Below the pieces are notes generated by a model, which had not been told where the DNA came from, searched no databases, and worked only from the letters and a program-made list of their open reading frames with translations. The translations under genes were made by a program, and so were the position numbers. From Leishmania martiniquensis (taxonomy: Eukaryota; Euglenozoa; Kinetoplastea; Trypanosomatida; Trypanosomatidae): 64,000 bases of DNA. Shown piece after piece: positions 37,100 through 47,398 of the stretch (positions are counted from its first letter, which is position 1; every line of letters begins with the position of its first letter). The stretch spans positions 499,001 to 563,000 of the forward strand of contig NC_090157.1 of assembly GCF_017916325.1 (NCBI RefSeq), read 5' to 3'.

Positions 37100-40000
37100 C
37101 TAGAGCTGATCCTCCCCCATCATGAGAAGAAGCAGTCCACGCAACGCGTCATGCGTCTCGTGCATGGCGGCCATGCTCTGCGAGAGGAGATTCATGTAGC
37201 GCAGCACACGCCGACGGCGCTCCTTGCAGGAGTCACGGCAGTAGAGCAGTGGGCACGTCACCTCGCTGCTATTGATACTGGCGAGATCGCCTTTTCTGTC
37301 GTGATGGTCTGCTGCCGCTGCGCCGGCGCCGTGGCGCGAAGGTGCATCTGTGCATCCAGCCGGCGGCGCTGCCTCACGCGCGGCGAGCTCCGCCTGCGGC
37401 AGCTGTGCACGCTGGTGGCTTACACCGTCTGTGGCTGCTTCGAGACGGCGGTTCTCAGAAGAAGGAGCGTTGGCGAGAGCTCCGACCACCTTCGCCGCAT
37501 CGCCGCTCTGCGCCGCGGCTGCCGAGCCCTCTTCGTCGGCTGGGTCCGCAGCCGCCTCCTCCGCCAGGTCCACGAACGCGGTTACCACCGCGCCCGACTT
37601 GATAGTGGAGGCGCCGCCGCGCAGAGGCAGAGGCGTTTGGGCCAGCCCTAGAGCACTTGCATCATGGACGGTGATGGCGATGCGCTGCGGCACCGAGACC
37701 ATAGAGATCGCCTTCGTCTGTGGTGGCTTCGGGGGGCGCGCCGCAACGCCATGGCCACCAGGACCGCTACCCTTTGTGATTCCCACACTGGTCGCTGTGC
37801 CCTGTGCCACGTCGATGCCGCTGCATGAAGGAAGCGGCCTAGCAGCAGGGCGTGCATGGGCTCGTTTCTTCGCCGGCCTCACATCGTCCGCAGCCGGAGA
37901 ACGACGCCGCCTCTTGCCAGCCGCGGTACCGATGCCTTCAGTCGATTTCGCTGGCATCGACAGCGGCGGAGGTGGGGCGGACTGGACCGGCAGCGGAGGC
38001 GCTCTCTCGCCGTCCGCTCTGGTTTTAGATACACCGGAGGCGGGTACAGCAGAAGCCACAGCACCCGTGACCGAGGCAGTGGGGTTGTTGGCAGCGCTTC
38101 CAGCCGGTGTGCGCCTGCGCGGCTGAGATGCAGACAGTCCCCTCACCGCGCCCGCAGCGGTGGCCGCCTGCACTTTGCGCCGCTGCCGCGTCGGTTTAGG
38201 CGCTGCATACTCTGCTGGGAATAACTCTCGCAGGTATGCGGCCACATCAGCCACGCTGCTGTTTGGTAGGAAAGGCTTCGACGGTCTGCATGGCACCGAG
38301 CCCGCGTCGCTGCTCTCAAGCTGCGCTGGACGCCGTGGCGGTGCGCTGACACCTTCCGCCGCACTCTTTGGCTCGCGAGCGGCGTCAGGGACTGCTAGCA
38401 TGTCCCCAAGCTTGACCGACGACGCAGTGCTACGGGGCTGAGAGGATGACTTGGCAGGCATGGCCGCCGGTTTAATGCAATCTTCACCTCGATGTTCATC
38501 CCAAATGGCACCGACAAAGGCGTGGGCATCCGTGCCGGCAGGCAGCGCTGCCCCCCGGGTCTTAGACCCTCCCCAGCTGTCACCGGCACGCCTCATCGTC
38601 TCCGCATCGCAGACAGCACCACCAGCGGTGGCGGCAGCGCTGTCGACACCGTCATGCGCCTTTTCTGCCGCTGGTGAGAGCATCGCACGGCTGTTCTGCG
38701 ATGTTACAGAGTCATCGCATGTGGCATGGGTAGGGGGCGGTGGGGCCTCGGCAGTTGGTGTGGAAGAGAGCTCTGAGGCACAGAGGTGCGCGCCGCCGCC
38801 GTTGCGGCCAACAACGCGAGTCAAGCACTGCCCTCGCCCGTGAGGTACCATACCCAGCGGCCGCGTAGCAAATTGCCGATCCCTCGCTGCCGCGCCGGCG
38901 TCTGCTGCCACTGATGCTGCGTGCACCCTATTCAACTCGCACTGTGTCTTCGCTGAGGCGGTGAGGGGGCTCTGTTGCCCTCGCGGGCGCCACAGCGCAT
39001 GCGTCTCTGATGTGGTGGACTTCAATGACGGGCACACCGAAGGAGCTGCAGTTGAGGCGACGTTGAGCCGCGGCCGGCGGTGCGTGCGTTGAGAAAGCTG
39101 CTGCTGGGCCGTCCACGGCTCTGCAATCCTGACCACGTCTAAGGCCGGTCGACGGCGATGCAGAGGCTCGCTGCAGCCACCGCGATAGCGGCCAGGGTGC
39201 TCTGCCGCCTCCATCAACCCCGCCAGCTCTTCTGCCACGCTCTCTAGTGTGTTAGCGAGCTGTGATGGGGTTGCCTGTCTCGATTGCTGGCGCTTCGGCG
39301 ATGGAGGCCATTGATCAACCGGCGCTGCGGCCCCTGTGGCGGCAGCGGCAGTGATGGCGAGCCCGCCGGCAACGCAAGCGGCTTTTCTCGCTATACCTCC
39401 TCCACTTTTTTCCCCACCACCCGCTGGCAGCGCAGGACTACCGGAGAGGGGCTGTGCAGCATCACCAAGCGTTCTTGCCTCAGCCATCCCTCTTGCACTG
39501 TCGTCGCTTTCGCCACCCAGCAGCCCGGGTACCGTGTCTCGTACGCGGGCCCCGACATCATCGGCGGCTGCGGCAGTGCGTCGCGATTCGGAGTGCTCGG
39601 CAGACAGGTACTCACTCCTCTGCTCGACAGCGTCACGAGCGCAAGACGGCATGCAGTTCGTCGCGCCCCTCTCGCCCTGTCTCCGCCGCGGGTGCGGAGA
39701 ATGCGGCCGGTTGCGCACCTGTGCCGCATTATCCACATCATTCGCCCAATCCTCCTCTGCCGCATCCTCCCGAGAGGCCGCCGATGAGGCGGACGTTGCC
39801 CGAGACGAGGTGGTCGCCTCTGTTGGCACGCTTGCCGCCGGGTCCACCAGCAGCACCCCGTGCACCGGCAGCGGCTCCGTCACGGAGATGCGCGACAAAG
39901 ATCTCGTGCGCCGGCTGGCCGCGATGAGAGGCGCAATAGACTGCAAAAAGGCGGTCATATCCTCGGTGTTCAGCTGCACAAGCAGCACGGTTGTCGCGGC

Positions 40001-40354
40001 CGCAGTCGGAGCAGAAAGGGCTCCTGCCTCCGTATTCCCACCATGGTGCGTGCTCCCCTCCTGATCACCCTCGTACTCGTCCAGCTGCGTCTCGAATGCG
40101 TTCTCCGCCGCCCACCGTCGCACGACTCCGCGCGGCAGCGTCAACCGCATCACCCCCTGCGCCCGGACAATGCGAAAGTGCTCCAGCACATCGTACTCTA
40201 CCCGCAGTGGCGACGTGCTGATGCCGCCTGCATCAGTCGCGGTCAGCTCGGCGTAGGCGTCGTAGAAGCTGATCTCGCCAGAGGCGAACTGGGCAGCAGA
40301 GACGACGCACTGCACGAGCGAGTACGTGGAAAGGGATGGCGACATCAACTCCAT
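37100..40354 (-). CDS. Large disordered, probably nuclear protein (1084 aa)
   Basis: Function not recognised. Only the ends look folded. The N-terminal ~110 residues contain a compact alpha/beta-like segment (SLVQCVVSAAQFASGEISF, then VLEHFRIVRAQGVMRLTLP), and the last ~50 residues form a Cys-containing helical end (CPLLYCRDSCKERRRRVLRYMN). Between them the chain is rich in Ser, Ala, Pro and Arg. A GKRRRRSPAADDVRPAKKR segment looks like a bipartite nuclear localisation signal, so nuclear location is inferred. The frame opens at a TTG at 40462; the first ATG is at 40354 and is used. A second Met follows three residues later. A four-codon upstream reading frame ends one base before this ATG. 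Confidence 0.8.
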   Translation of the reverse strand: MELMSPSLSTYSLVQCVVSAAQFASGEISFYDAYAELTATDAGGISTSPLRVEYDVLEHFRIVRAQGVMRLTLPRGVVRRWAAENAFETQLDEYEGDQEGSTHHGGNTEAGALSAPTAAATTVLLVQLNTEDMTAFLQSIAPLIAASRRTRSLSRISVTEPLPVHGVLLVDPAASVPTEATTSSRATSASSAASREDAAEEDWANDVDNAAQVRNRPHSPHPRRRQGERGATNCMPSCARDAVEQRSEYLSAEHSESRRTAAAADDVGARVRDTVPGLLGGESDDSARGMAEARTLGDAAQPLSGSPALPAGGGEKSGGGIARKAACVAGGLAITAAAATGAAAPVDQWPPSPKRQQSRQATPSQLANTLESVAEELAGLMEAAEHPGRYRGGCSEPLHRRRPALDVVRIAEPWTAQQQLSQRTHRRPRLNVASTAAPSVCPSLKSTTSETHALWRPRGQQSPLTASAKTQCELNRVHAASVAADAGAAARDRQFATRPLGMVPHGRGQCLTRVVGRNGGGAHLCASELSSTPTAEAPPPPTHATCDDSVTSQNSRAMLSPAAEKAHDGVDSAAATAGGAVCDAETMRRAGDSWGGSKTRGAALPAGTDAHAFVGAIWDEHRGEDCIKPAAMPAKSSSQPRSTASSVKLGDMLAVPDAAREPKSAAEGVSAPPRRPAQLESSDAGSVPCRPSKPFLPNSSVADVAAYLRELFPAEYAAPKPTRQRRKVQAATAAGAVRGLSASQPRRRTPAGSAANNPTASVTGAVASAVPASGVSKTRADGERAPPLPVQSAPPPPLSMPAKSTEGIGTAAGKRRRRSPAADDVRPAKKRAHARPAARPLPSCSGIDVAQGTATSVGITKGSGPGGHGVAARPPKPPQTKAISMVSVPQRIAITVHDASALGLAQTPLPLRGGASTIKSGAVVTAFVDLAEEAAADPADEEGSAAAAQSGDAAKVVGALANAPSSENRRLEAATDGVSHQRAQLPQAELAAREAAPPAGCTDAPSRHGAGAAAADHHDRKGDLASINSSEVTCPLLYCRDSCKERRRRVLRYMNLLSQSMAAMHETHDALRGLLLLMMGEDQL

Positions 40355-40355
40355 T

Positions 40356-40367
40356 TCAGCCGTACAT
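40356..40367 (-). other. Minimal upstream ORF (ATG TAC GGC TGA)
   Basis: On the minus strand this four-codon frame ends one base before the ATG at 40354. It would lie in the mature 5' UTR if the acceptor AG at 40398-40399 is used. Confidence 0.5.
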
Positions 40368-40397
40368 GCACACACAACACTTCTCGGGGCAGCGGCG

Positions 40398-40399
40398 CT
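40398..40399 (-). promoter_or_regulatory. Candidate spliced-leader acceptor AG
   Basis: The AG of CTTGCCTTCTTCAG on the minus strand, downstream of a (CT)n-rich tract near 40435-40460; 43 bases before the ATG at 40354. Confidence 0.45.
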
Positions 40400-42037
40400 G
40401 AAGAAGGCAAGCGGCAGCGCCGCCTTTGCAGTTCCGGAGGAGGCGGGAGAGAGAGAGAGCAACCTGACGAGTGAGTGCCCCCTCCTGTCTCCTCCCCGGC
40501 ACAGCGAATTCGCCGATGGTCACAGATCTGCGCAAGTGTCTTTAGGTGTGGCTGGGCAGAGATGAGAAGGGGGGAGGAGGAGGACGGGGTGTGGCATACT
40601 CTCGCGTACGGGAACACCGCGGACAGCACACACCTGGAGCAGAGTGCAATCTGTGCAAGATGGCGCAGATGGGCACGCAAACGGCCCCCGTAAGTGTGTG
40701 TGTTGGGGGGGAAGGGGGTCAGCCTGTCGATGGCTCGCGGTCTCGTTATGGGGGTGGGGGAGTGAATGGGAGGAGATAAGAGAACGGTAAAAAAAAGCGT
40801 CTCGAGGGCAGACAGAAGAGCCTGGCCCATTGCGAAGGGCAAGAAGGGGGGAGGAGCCACTGGGAAAGGGTCATGGAGGGCAGCGTCAGGATACGAGGTG
40901 AATCACCTCCATGAAGGCTCGAATAACAGAGGAGGAGGACTCTGGGAAGGGAGAGGGAGGGGGGCAAAGGATGCCAACGAGCGGACAGGGGCCATGCACG
41001 CGGCCCACCGCATCCCCTTCCCCCCCTTCATCCATCTCTTTTCCCGTACGGCTCCTCGCCGGCAACAGCGAGGCGCGTCCCCTTTACCCTGGCACAGTGG
41101 TGCACCTCTACGAGACCCGTATGCACGCGAAACAGCGCACTGCTTGATTGGCGCAGGAAAGCAGAGGAGAGGGGAGGAAGGCTGGCCAGTCAGCATTGAG
41201 CAGCAGCGGTACTTTTGTGTTCAGTTATATGCAGCGTGAGAGAGAGCACTCAAGTCAGGGCGCAAGCGGACGTGGGCGTGAGCGCGAGTCCACCAACGCG
41301 CGCGTGTCGCTTGTAGACGGGTGCTCAACGGTCTGCTGATGGCATCGATCTACCGGCCTTCTAGTTTACATGAGAGGCCCCGCCCTGCGACCTAATAGTC
41401 CCAGTGCAGACTCCGGGTCTCGCGTGCGTCTCGCATGAGGAGGAGGAGGGAGCGCGTCTGGCCGATGGGTGGGAGAAAGAAGCGAGCCAGAGAGTGCCGC
41501 AAAGCACCACGCCCTCCCACCTCTACTACGCGCGCACTGGCACAGCGCTCACAGAGAGAGAGAGAGAGCAGAGAAATAGAAGATGGCAGGCCCCTTCTCA
41601 TGCCCTCGAGACGCACACACACACACCACTGCGCTTGGCAACGCGAAAACAAAGGGGCGCGCGCTTGGGTGCGCCGATTACATCGTCCCCACGCGCGCGA
41701 CCAAACAATGAATCGAGGACGCTTACATGCGGAAGTGACCATGACTGTTTCGAACCTCTGACGCATGCAACGCGCACTGACTACGCGCGTCAAGTGCGAT
41801 TGCTCTCCTCTTCCCCTCGTAGAGGATGACACCACAGAAGAGTGTTTGGCAGCGTGCCGTCTGTGCCTGTGCCCTATCGGCTGTCGGCAACGGCGAAGAC
41901 GCGGGGGGAGAGAAACTGCGGCAGCGACTCGGTGGCGATGCGGGGAAAGGCGTGAGGGAGCGGAGGAGGAGAACAGTAACAAGCACGCGGAAGCACCCGG
42001 CAGCACGCACGCAACTGACCGCGGCGTCCGTGCGGCA

Positions 42038-43255
42038 TCACGGGGCAGCCATAATTTGCACGAGCGCTCTGTTCACGTCTTCTACATCCACGACCCGGCA
42101 CACGGCCAAGTTAAGCGCCGGCTGGGGTGCCGCTGATGTTGTCGTCAACGCTGCGACGGTGGTCTTTTCCTCCTCGGCAGCCTCATCACTAGCGACGCCC
42201 ATATCAGCCTCCTCGTCGTCAAGGCGACCGTCTGCACGCAGTCCTTCGGTGGGCACAGCCATCGCAAACTGAAGGGCAACTGTGGACTCGATCAACTCAG
42301 GCGGCGCTCCCCACTCCGCGTCGGCGGCTTCACTACTTTCAACCACTGTCGGATGGCAGCTGGAGAGAGGTGGCGACGCAGCCTGCTGCTGCTGTAGCTG
42401 CAGAGGGAGGCTGGCCTCCCTCGCCTCCGCGGCCGCAGCGTTCTCAGCCCAGCGCGTCACTCGAGGGTCATCAATGCTCGTGAGCTGCCCATTCGCGAGT
42501 GCCGGCGCCGTACGCGCATGCACGAAGGCGCGCGGGAGCACCATGGGCAAGCCCTCACCTGTGCCTTCCGCGCTCGTCGTCAGGGCCCCGCTGGAGCGCT
42601 CCTCCTCCTTTGCCAAGGCCTCCTTGCGAGCGTGCAGCAGCCTTGCTCCACCAAGGAGCGCTTCGTGCGGGAGCACCGGGGCCACATTCTGCAGGTACTC
42701 CTCCCACAGGCGGCGGTCGCTGCCGTGGCAGTAGGTCCACGGTGTGCTGCCACTCCTCTGCAAGTCGTCTGAGATGCCCGCTGTGTCGCTGCTGCCGTAC
42801 ACTAGCCCATCATGGAAGACGTAGTGACCCGACACGTGCCGGCCATGCTCCCACACGCCGCGGTACTGGCCGCCGCCGCCACCGCCGCTGCCCACAAGGG
42901 TCGCCAAGTCCTGCGCCGCCGCCGGGCTCTCATCCGTGCCCGCACTGAATACAACGGATGGTGAATCTGAGTTCAAGAAAGCATTCAACACATGAGCCTC
43001 GGCATCGCCACCACCGGCGTGCGGGCGAGAGTGAGGAGACGCAGGATTCACTCGCGCGGGCGCGCCGCCACCGCCGCTGCCATCGCTACCACAGGGCGGA
43101 TTGCGGAAGAAGATGACGCCGTTGCCGTGGAACTGTCCATCCCGCATACCGCCCAGGTACACGTCACCGTTCGGGAAGGTGTAGCGGCCAAGGCCGTCGA
43201 AGCGGCGGCCGTCCGCGGTGTGCTGGCCGAGGTAAGCGCACTGAATAAACTCCAT
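42038..43255 (-). CDS. MORN5: MORN-repeat protein, MORN5 orthologue
   Basis: A 405-aa protein. MORN units lie at about residues 18-50 (GRYTFPNGDVYLGGM, then DGQFHGNGVIFF) and about 133-158 (YRGVWEHGRHVSGHYVF, then HDGLVYG). They are followed at 174-182 by TYCHGSDRR, which matches the WHYCDGYDRR-type signature that follows the repeats in animal MORN5. Animal MORN5 is about 160 aa and linked to cilia and sperm. Here an insertion of about 80 Gly/Ser/Ala-rich residues separates the repeats and the C-terminus is extended by a disordered tail. A role at the flagellum or cytoskeleton is likely but inferred. The first ATG is used and lies 16 bases after a strong splice acceptor. Confidence 0.88.
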   Translation of the reverse strand: MEFIQCAYLGQHTADGRRFDGLGRYTFPNGDVYLGGMRDGQFHGNGVIFFRNPPCGSDGSGGGGAPARVNPASPHSRPHAGGGDAEAHVLNAFLNSDSPSVVFSAGTDESPAAAQDLATLVGSGGGGGGQYRGVWEHGRHVSGHYVFHDGLVYGSSDTAGISDDLQRSGSTPWTYCHGSDRRLWEEYLQNVAPVLPHEALLGGARLLHARKEALAKEEERSSGALTTSAEGTGEGLPMVLPRAFVHARTAPALANGQLTSIDDPRVTRWAENAAAAEAREASLPLQLQQQQAASPPLSSCHPTVVESSEAADAEWGAPPELIESTVALQFAMAVPTEGLRADGRLDDEEADMGVASDEAAEEEKTTVAALTTTSAAPQPALNLAVCRVVDVEDVNRALVQIMAAP

Positions 43256-44281
43256 TGGCGACCTGTGGTGACTGCGGACGCACCGACGGAGAAACAGAAG
43301 AAAGCAAAAAAGGGGAAGAGGGGTCGGTCGGCGAAGTGTAAGGGATGCATGGGAGGGAGGGAGAGAGGGAGGGGGGAGGGTGAGCCGGTGCAGAGGGGAG
43401 AGGAGGTCGTGGCGCTGCGCTCATCGGAGGGAGGGGGGAAAACGAATCCCTGACGCAGGTGTGCATTGGCTGTGCCCGCCGCTCATTGCTGCTTGTGAGG
43501 CACGGGACATGTGATAGCGATGCGCGCACCATTGCTTGCGTCATCGCCGTGCCTACCTGCACACACCCGTGAGCGATGCAAAGACGCGCACGCCACTCAA
43601 GAAACGCTCCATCTGCTTCCGTTGACTGCATCGGCGAGTGACAAGCGAGGGGGACAGACACAGAGAGAGAGAGAGGCAGGACAAGGGAAACAAGGAAAGA
43701 CGGTGTAGCCCAATTATACATCAACGCACCATCTCAGAGATCGACATACATACACGTCGCTGTGCCGCATGCGCCCCGCCAGCGCGGGGCCTGACAGTAC
43801 CCGTGCCAGAGAACAAGTGAAACGAAGAAGAAGCCACACGGCATTCCGCAAGAGCACTGTGGCAAACGAGAGCCCAGACGCGCCAGCGGCCCGCGCCTGC
43901 GTGTGTGGGTGTGCCCTCCCCCCCTTTCCGTGCTGCTGCGTATGAGCGGGTGTGCTCCACAGAGCTCACCGTGCGGCAGCGGCAGCATCACACAATGGCG
44001 CAGAGCGAAGCAGCGCATATGGAAGGGGAGAGGGGGGGCCGTCTATGGTACGCACGGGCGCCCACCTGTACCCACAAGGCACCCTTCCCCTCCCCCCTCT
44101 CTCGCACTCTATCGGCTGCCGCCCTCCCCCCCCCACTGGTCGGCGCACCACGGCGTAGGTGGGCAAGGGGAGAAGGGGAGGGAGCTGTATGAGCCCCCCT
44201 CCCCGCCGGTCTTCGTTACTCGAGACCCCCTCCCTCCCCCGCCTTCTCTGCTGAGAAGGGGAGGGGGGAGTGTCAGAGGCT
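43256..44281. other. Intergenic region
   Basis: UTR sequence with polypurine/polypyrimidine runs; several G runs near 43360-43440. No gene seen. Confidence 0.75.
43272..43273 (-). promoter_or_regulatory. Candidate spliced-leader acceptor AG
   Basis: A minus-strand pyrimidine tract with T runs (about 43286-43325) leads to GTCCGCAG, 16 bases upstream of the MORN5 ATG. Confidence 0.55.
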
Positions 44282-45424
44282 CTAATGAAAGTGGCGTACA
44301 ATTTGCTCTGCCAGCGACGCCGCCACCGCCCTCGCCGCCGCACTCAGCTCCCCGTTCCACGGCGACATCGCCTGCGACTCAGCGCTGCAGGCAGCAGCCG
44401 GTACCACCAGCGTCGTCAACTTATGCTTGGCGGCGTAATACTCTAAGAGTGCTGCGCGCGCGCTAGAACGTTGTTGGGATGCGAGCTGCAAGCGCGATGA
44501 CTCGCCGCACGAAGGTGCAACGCTACCACCGGCGTTGCATGGACTGCTCTCCTTTGCTGTACCCCTCTCGTCCATCGACACGGAGAAGGCCGCGACGGGG
44601 GCGCCCAGGAGCCCTTCCAGCGCCAGGCCTTCCGCGATGGTGGAGGGAAACTGCTCGTCGATGAACACGATTGGGGCGCACTTCGCCGCCGCTGGATGCG
44701 CCGCTCTCGGGGTGGGATGAGCGCCGGCAGCGGCAGCAGCACCAGTGCCATCACCGTCAGCCAACGCATCCCCCACCTGGGGTGCTCTGGTCGTACTCGC
44801 GATGTCCCGCGCGAGCCTCTGGAGAAATTGTTGTTGCTGCTGTGCCAGCGGCCGGCGCAGCTGGTGCGCAACGGCATCGGGTGCGGTCACTAGCGCAGGG
44901 GTCGAAGGCTGCACAAGCCCACCAACCTCGCGAGCAACGGACTGCGCTGCCGCCGCCACAATAGCGGAGAAGACGGTCGCCTGCGCCGATGGCTGCTGCG
45001 CAGGCTGCCACTGCGGTCGAGGCGACGAGGACAAGTCTGAAGCTTCACGCAGCCCACACGCTACTACACCATCTTGAACAAGCAGAACAATATATGGGTG
45101 CGACGACTGCCACGCCGCCTTCGCATCCTGCTTGTCCTTCAAGAAGGCGCGGAGAGCAGCGATGGTTGGCTGGCGAGATGACTTCTGTATGAGCTCACCC
45201 GCGTGATACGCGTAGGCTTGACCGCCAAGGCGCGGGTAAAGCTCGCCGTACACCTGAGCCACAGACGGCGCGGCGAGATCGGCCTCCGGAGGGGCAGCGG
45301 TGGCGAAGTCTTTCACCGTGGCATGCGACTTCACGGGTGCCGAAGCCGCTTCGGCGCGAAGAAACTGAGCCGCAAACTCATCCATCAACTCGCGGATGTG
45401 ATGCGTCGTACACCAGCACTCCAT
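44282..45424 (-). CDS. Unknown protein with possible degenerate adenylate-kinase-like C-terminal region (380 aa)
   Basis: Not confidently recognised. Residues 249-286 (start CAPIVFIDEQFPSTIAEGL) resemble the segment of adenylate kinases that reads as GFLIDGFPRT..QAE.L. Residues 325-340 (ALLEYYAAKHKLTTLVV) resemble the late helix and strand 'V..YY...G.L..V', and the chain ends in a helix as those enzymes do. The Walker A loop GxPGSGKG is absent and the Arg of the GFPRT motif is Ser261, so enzymatic activity is unlikely. The middle (about 130-245) is Ala/Gln-rich and disordered. The first ATG is used; open frame upstream to 45961 is low complexity. The assignment is a weak inference and the protein may belong to an unrelated family. 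Confidence 0.75.
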   Translation of the reverse strand: MECWCTTHHIRELMDEFAAQFLRAEAASAPVKSHATVKDFATAAPPEADLAAPSVAQVYGELYPRLGGQAYAYHAGELIQKSSRQPTIAALRAFLKDKQDAKAAWQSSHPYIVLLVQDGVVACGLREASDLSSSPRPQWQPAQQPSAQATVFSAIVAAAAQSVAREVGGLVQPSTPALVTAPDAVAHQLRRPLAQQQQQFLQRLARDIASTTRAPQVGDALADGDGTGAAAAAGAHPTPRAAHPAAAKCAPIVFIDEQFPSTIAEGLALEGLLGAPVAAFSVSMDERGTAKESSPCNAGGSVAPSCGESSRLQLASQQRSSARAALLEYYAAKHKLTTLVVPAAACSAESQAMSPWNGELSAAARAVAASLAEQIVRHFH

Positions 45425-47398
45425 TGGGGGCCTGCTCAGGTGGGGTGTGTCGAGTTGGATACATCCACGCGCTTGTGCGCGGCAGTGATGGGCGCAGCGC
45501 AGATTCGGTGACAAATTCGGCGCCCCACACCGAAAAGATGCGCCGGTGTCGGTCTGGATGGGCCTCCGCGGCTGCTTAGGCGGGTACGTTTCAGTCGCCG
45601 CCGCTGGTGCCCGATGCAATGGTGCACGTGCTAGTCTTTGTGGATTGCCTGTCTCCAAGAAAAGAGGGCAAGACTGTGAAAGGCACTGGAGAGGGGGGGG
45701 CAAAAAGAGAGAGAAAGGCATGGATATGTATGCAGTGGGCAGGCGCGCAGCGTATGGGCAGCGCCGCAGCCAGCAGCAGCCGACGAGGACAGACCGCAGA
45801 TGCGCCACACACACACATACACGAACGTGCGAGCGCATGGCAGATAAGAACGCGTACGACGCAGAGAAGAAAGGGAGGAAGCGAGGCACGTAAAGGACAG
45901 AAGGGCACGGGGAGGGAAGAGAAGCGAGCAGACCGAAGCACTGCTGCCGTGTGTGTCGCACAGAACCGCAAAAATGTCTGAGAGAGGAAAGTCATCTCAC
46001 AACTGCAGTCCCCCGTATGTCAATCCTCCTGGCGAGCCCACGCTGCGGCACGCACGCACATGCGCATATAAGCGCATGTGCAGCGAAAGAGAGAGACGGA
46101 GAGCCGGTCCTACTCCGCTGCCCTATAGAGGAGGCATGCAGCACCTCACCCTGCCCTCCTCCTCATCCTCCAAGCGGCCGGCGCGCCCCCGTCGAATGAA
46201 GAGAGCGGGATGATGATATTCCACGGCAGAGCTGCTCACTTGCTGCATTGGCGCAGTTGCCGCGATACGCTCATCGCGTGCATCGCCTCGCAAGACTCCT
46301 CTTCCCTCTGCAGGAATGATTCTGCCCCGCCGGCATCCGTCTCGATGCATCGCTCGCACACTGGCCCTGTGTCACCGACGCGGGTGGCCCGGCATTGGGC
46401 AGAGCGAGGGGGGAGGGGGCTGCGTTGGCTTCCCCGACGCGGGGTGGGGTACGGAGCCCCCGTGAAATGGGGCACACATCACACATGTGATTGGCGACAA
46501 TAAGTGAATGGGTCGGAAGGCAAAGGGAAAGAGAAAGATTACTGAAAGAGGTGCACCGGCACGCGCGCTAACGGGCACGTACAGCCGCACAGATACGCCC
46601 AGAGACATCCGCAGCGGCGCGCCTGTCCCTTAGCTTCCCAGTGTGCACAACACTGCAGGAGAGACAGGCGTCCACGCAGCCAGCCAGCACACGTCAGCAG
46701 GCACGCGCCCAGTCAGAGAGGTGCACCCATACTACGAAGCCGGCACGGCGTCTCTTGCCCGCACATGCGTGTGCACAGACCTCAACCATGGCTAGCATCT
46801 CTTGGTGCCTCTGGCTGTCTCCGCGTACATGCAAGCGCTCAAGAGGGCATGCTCCAGCGGCTGTGCGTACACACGTGTTTGCATGACGTCGGCATAGAAG
46901 ACTTTAGAGAGGTCGAAGAAACAAAGCTGAAAGAAAGAGAGCGAAGAGGAAAAAGGGCGAGGGATGGCGCGTCGCGTGCGCGTGTGTTGGCAGCGGTGAT
47001 GAGGCCAGTATCCTCGGCAGGAAAGGAGGAGCACGTTGGCCGAGACGCATAGGCGTGCACGCACGCGGCTAGTGGCGAGAGGCAGCGAGAAGAGAGCACC
47101 GGCAGGACTACACGCGCACACCCAAGCGTTCACGCCGCGATCACGAGATGGGGGAGAAAGAGGGGAAAGGCACCTAGAATAGACATCATAGTACGGGGGG
47201 GGCGTCAGCGCAGGGATCTATGGAGCACGCAAGTGCGTGCGCACGCGAGAGCAACGGGGAGCGTCTGTGAGGGAGCGTGGAGATGGAAAAGGGGATGCGA
47301 GCGGCTGCGACGCAGTCCACGCGGCTAGCGCCATGGCGTTGTGATCGCCCTGAAACGCGGGGGAGTCGGCAGCCACAGCAACGCACTGACGCTCGTGC
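45425..47398. other. Intergenic region, 2 kb, with SIDER-like element
   Basis: 5' UTR of the 380-aa gene and 3' UTR of RNR2. It contains the retroposon remnant at about 46318-46480; otherwise nothing gene-like was recognised. Confidence 0.7.
46318..46480 (-). mobile_element. SIDER-like degenerate retroposon (right copy)
   Basis: Same orientation and about 150 bases of high similarity to the left copy (34062-34500), with a short deletion relative to it after CCGTCTCGATGC. It lies in the 3' UTR of RNR2, the usual site for such elements. The limits given cover only the shared block; the element may extend further to the left. Confidence 0.65.

Larger units (their letters stand above)
40355..42037. 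other. Intergenic region, 1.7 kb
   Basis: 5' UTR of the 1084-aa gene and 3' UTR of the MORN gene. A minus-strand open frame at 41392-42006 is Ser/Arg/Leu-rich with no motif and is taken as noise. Confidence 0.65.

Noticed and set aside
41392..42006. 204-aa minus-strand open frame between two genes
   Set aside because: No motif, Ser/Arg/Leu-rich, and located where the MORN5 3' UTR is expected. It could be reconsidered if transcripts or peptides support it.
44282..45424. Actin-related-protein reading of the 380-aa protein
   Set aside because: VLLVQDGVVACGL vaguely resembles an actin phosphate loop, but the later segments fit an adenylate-kinase-like pattern better and no other actin motif is seen.
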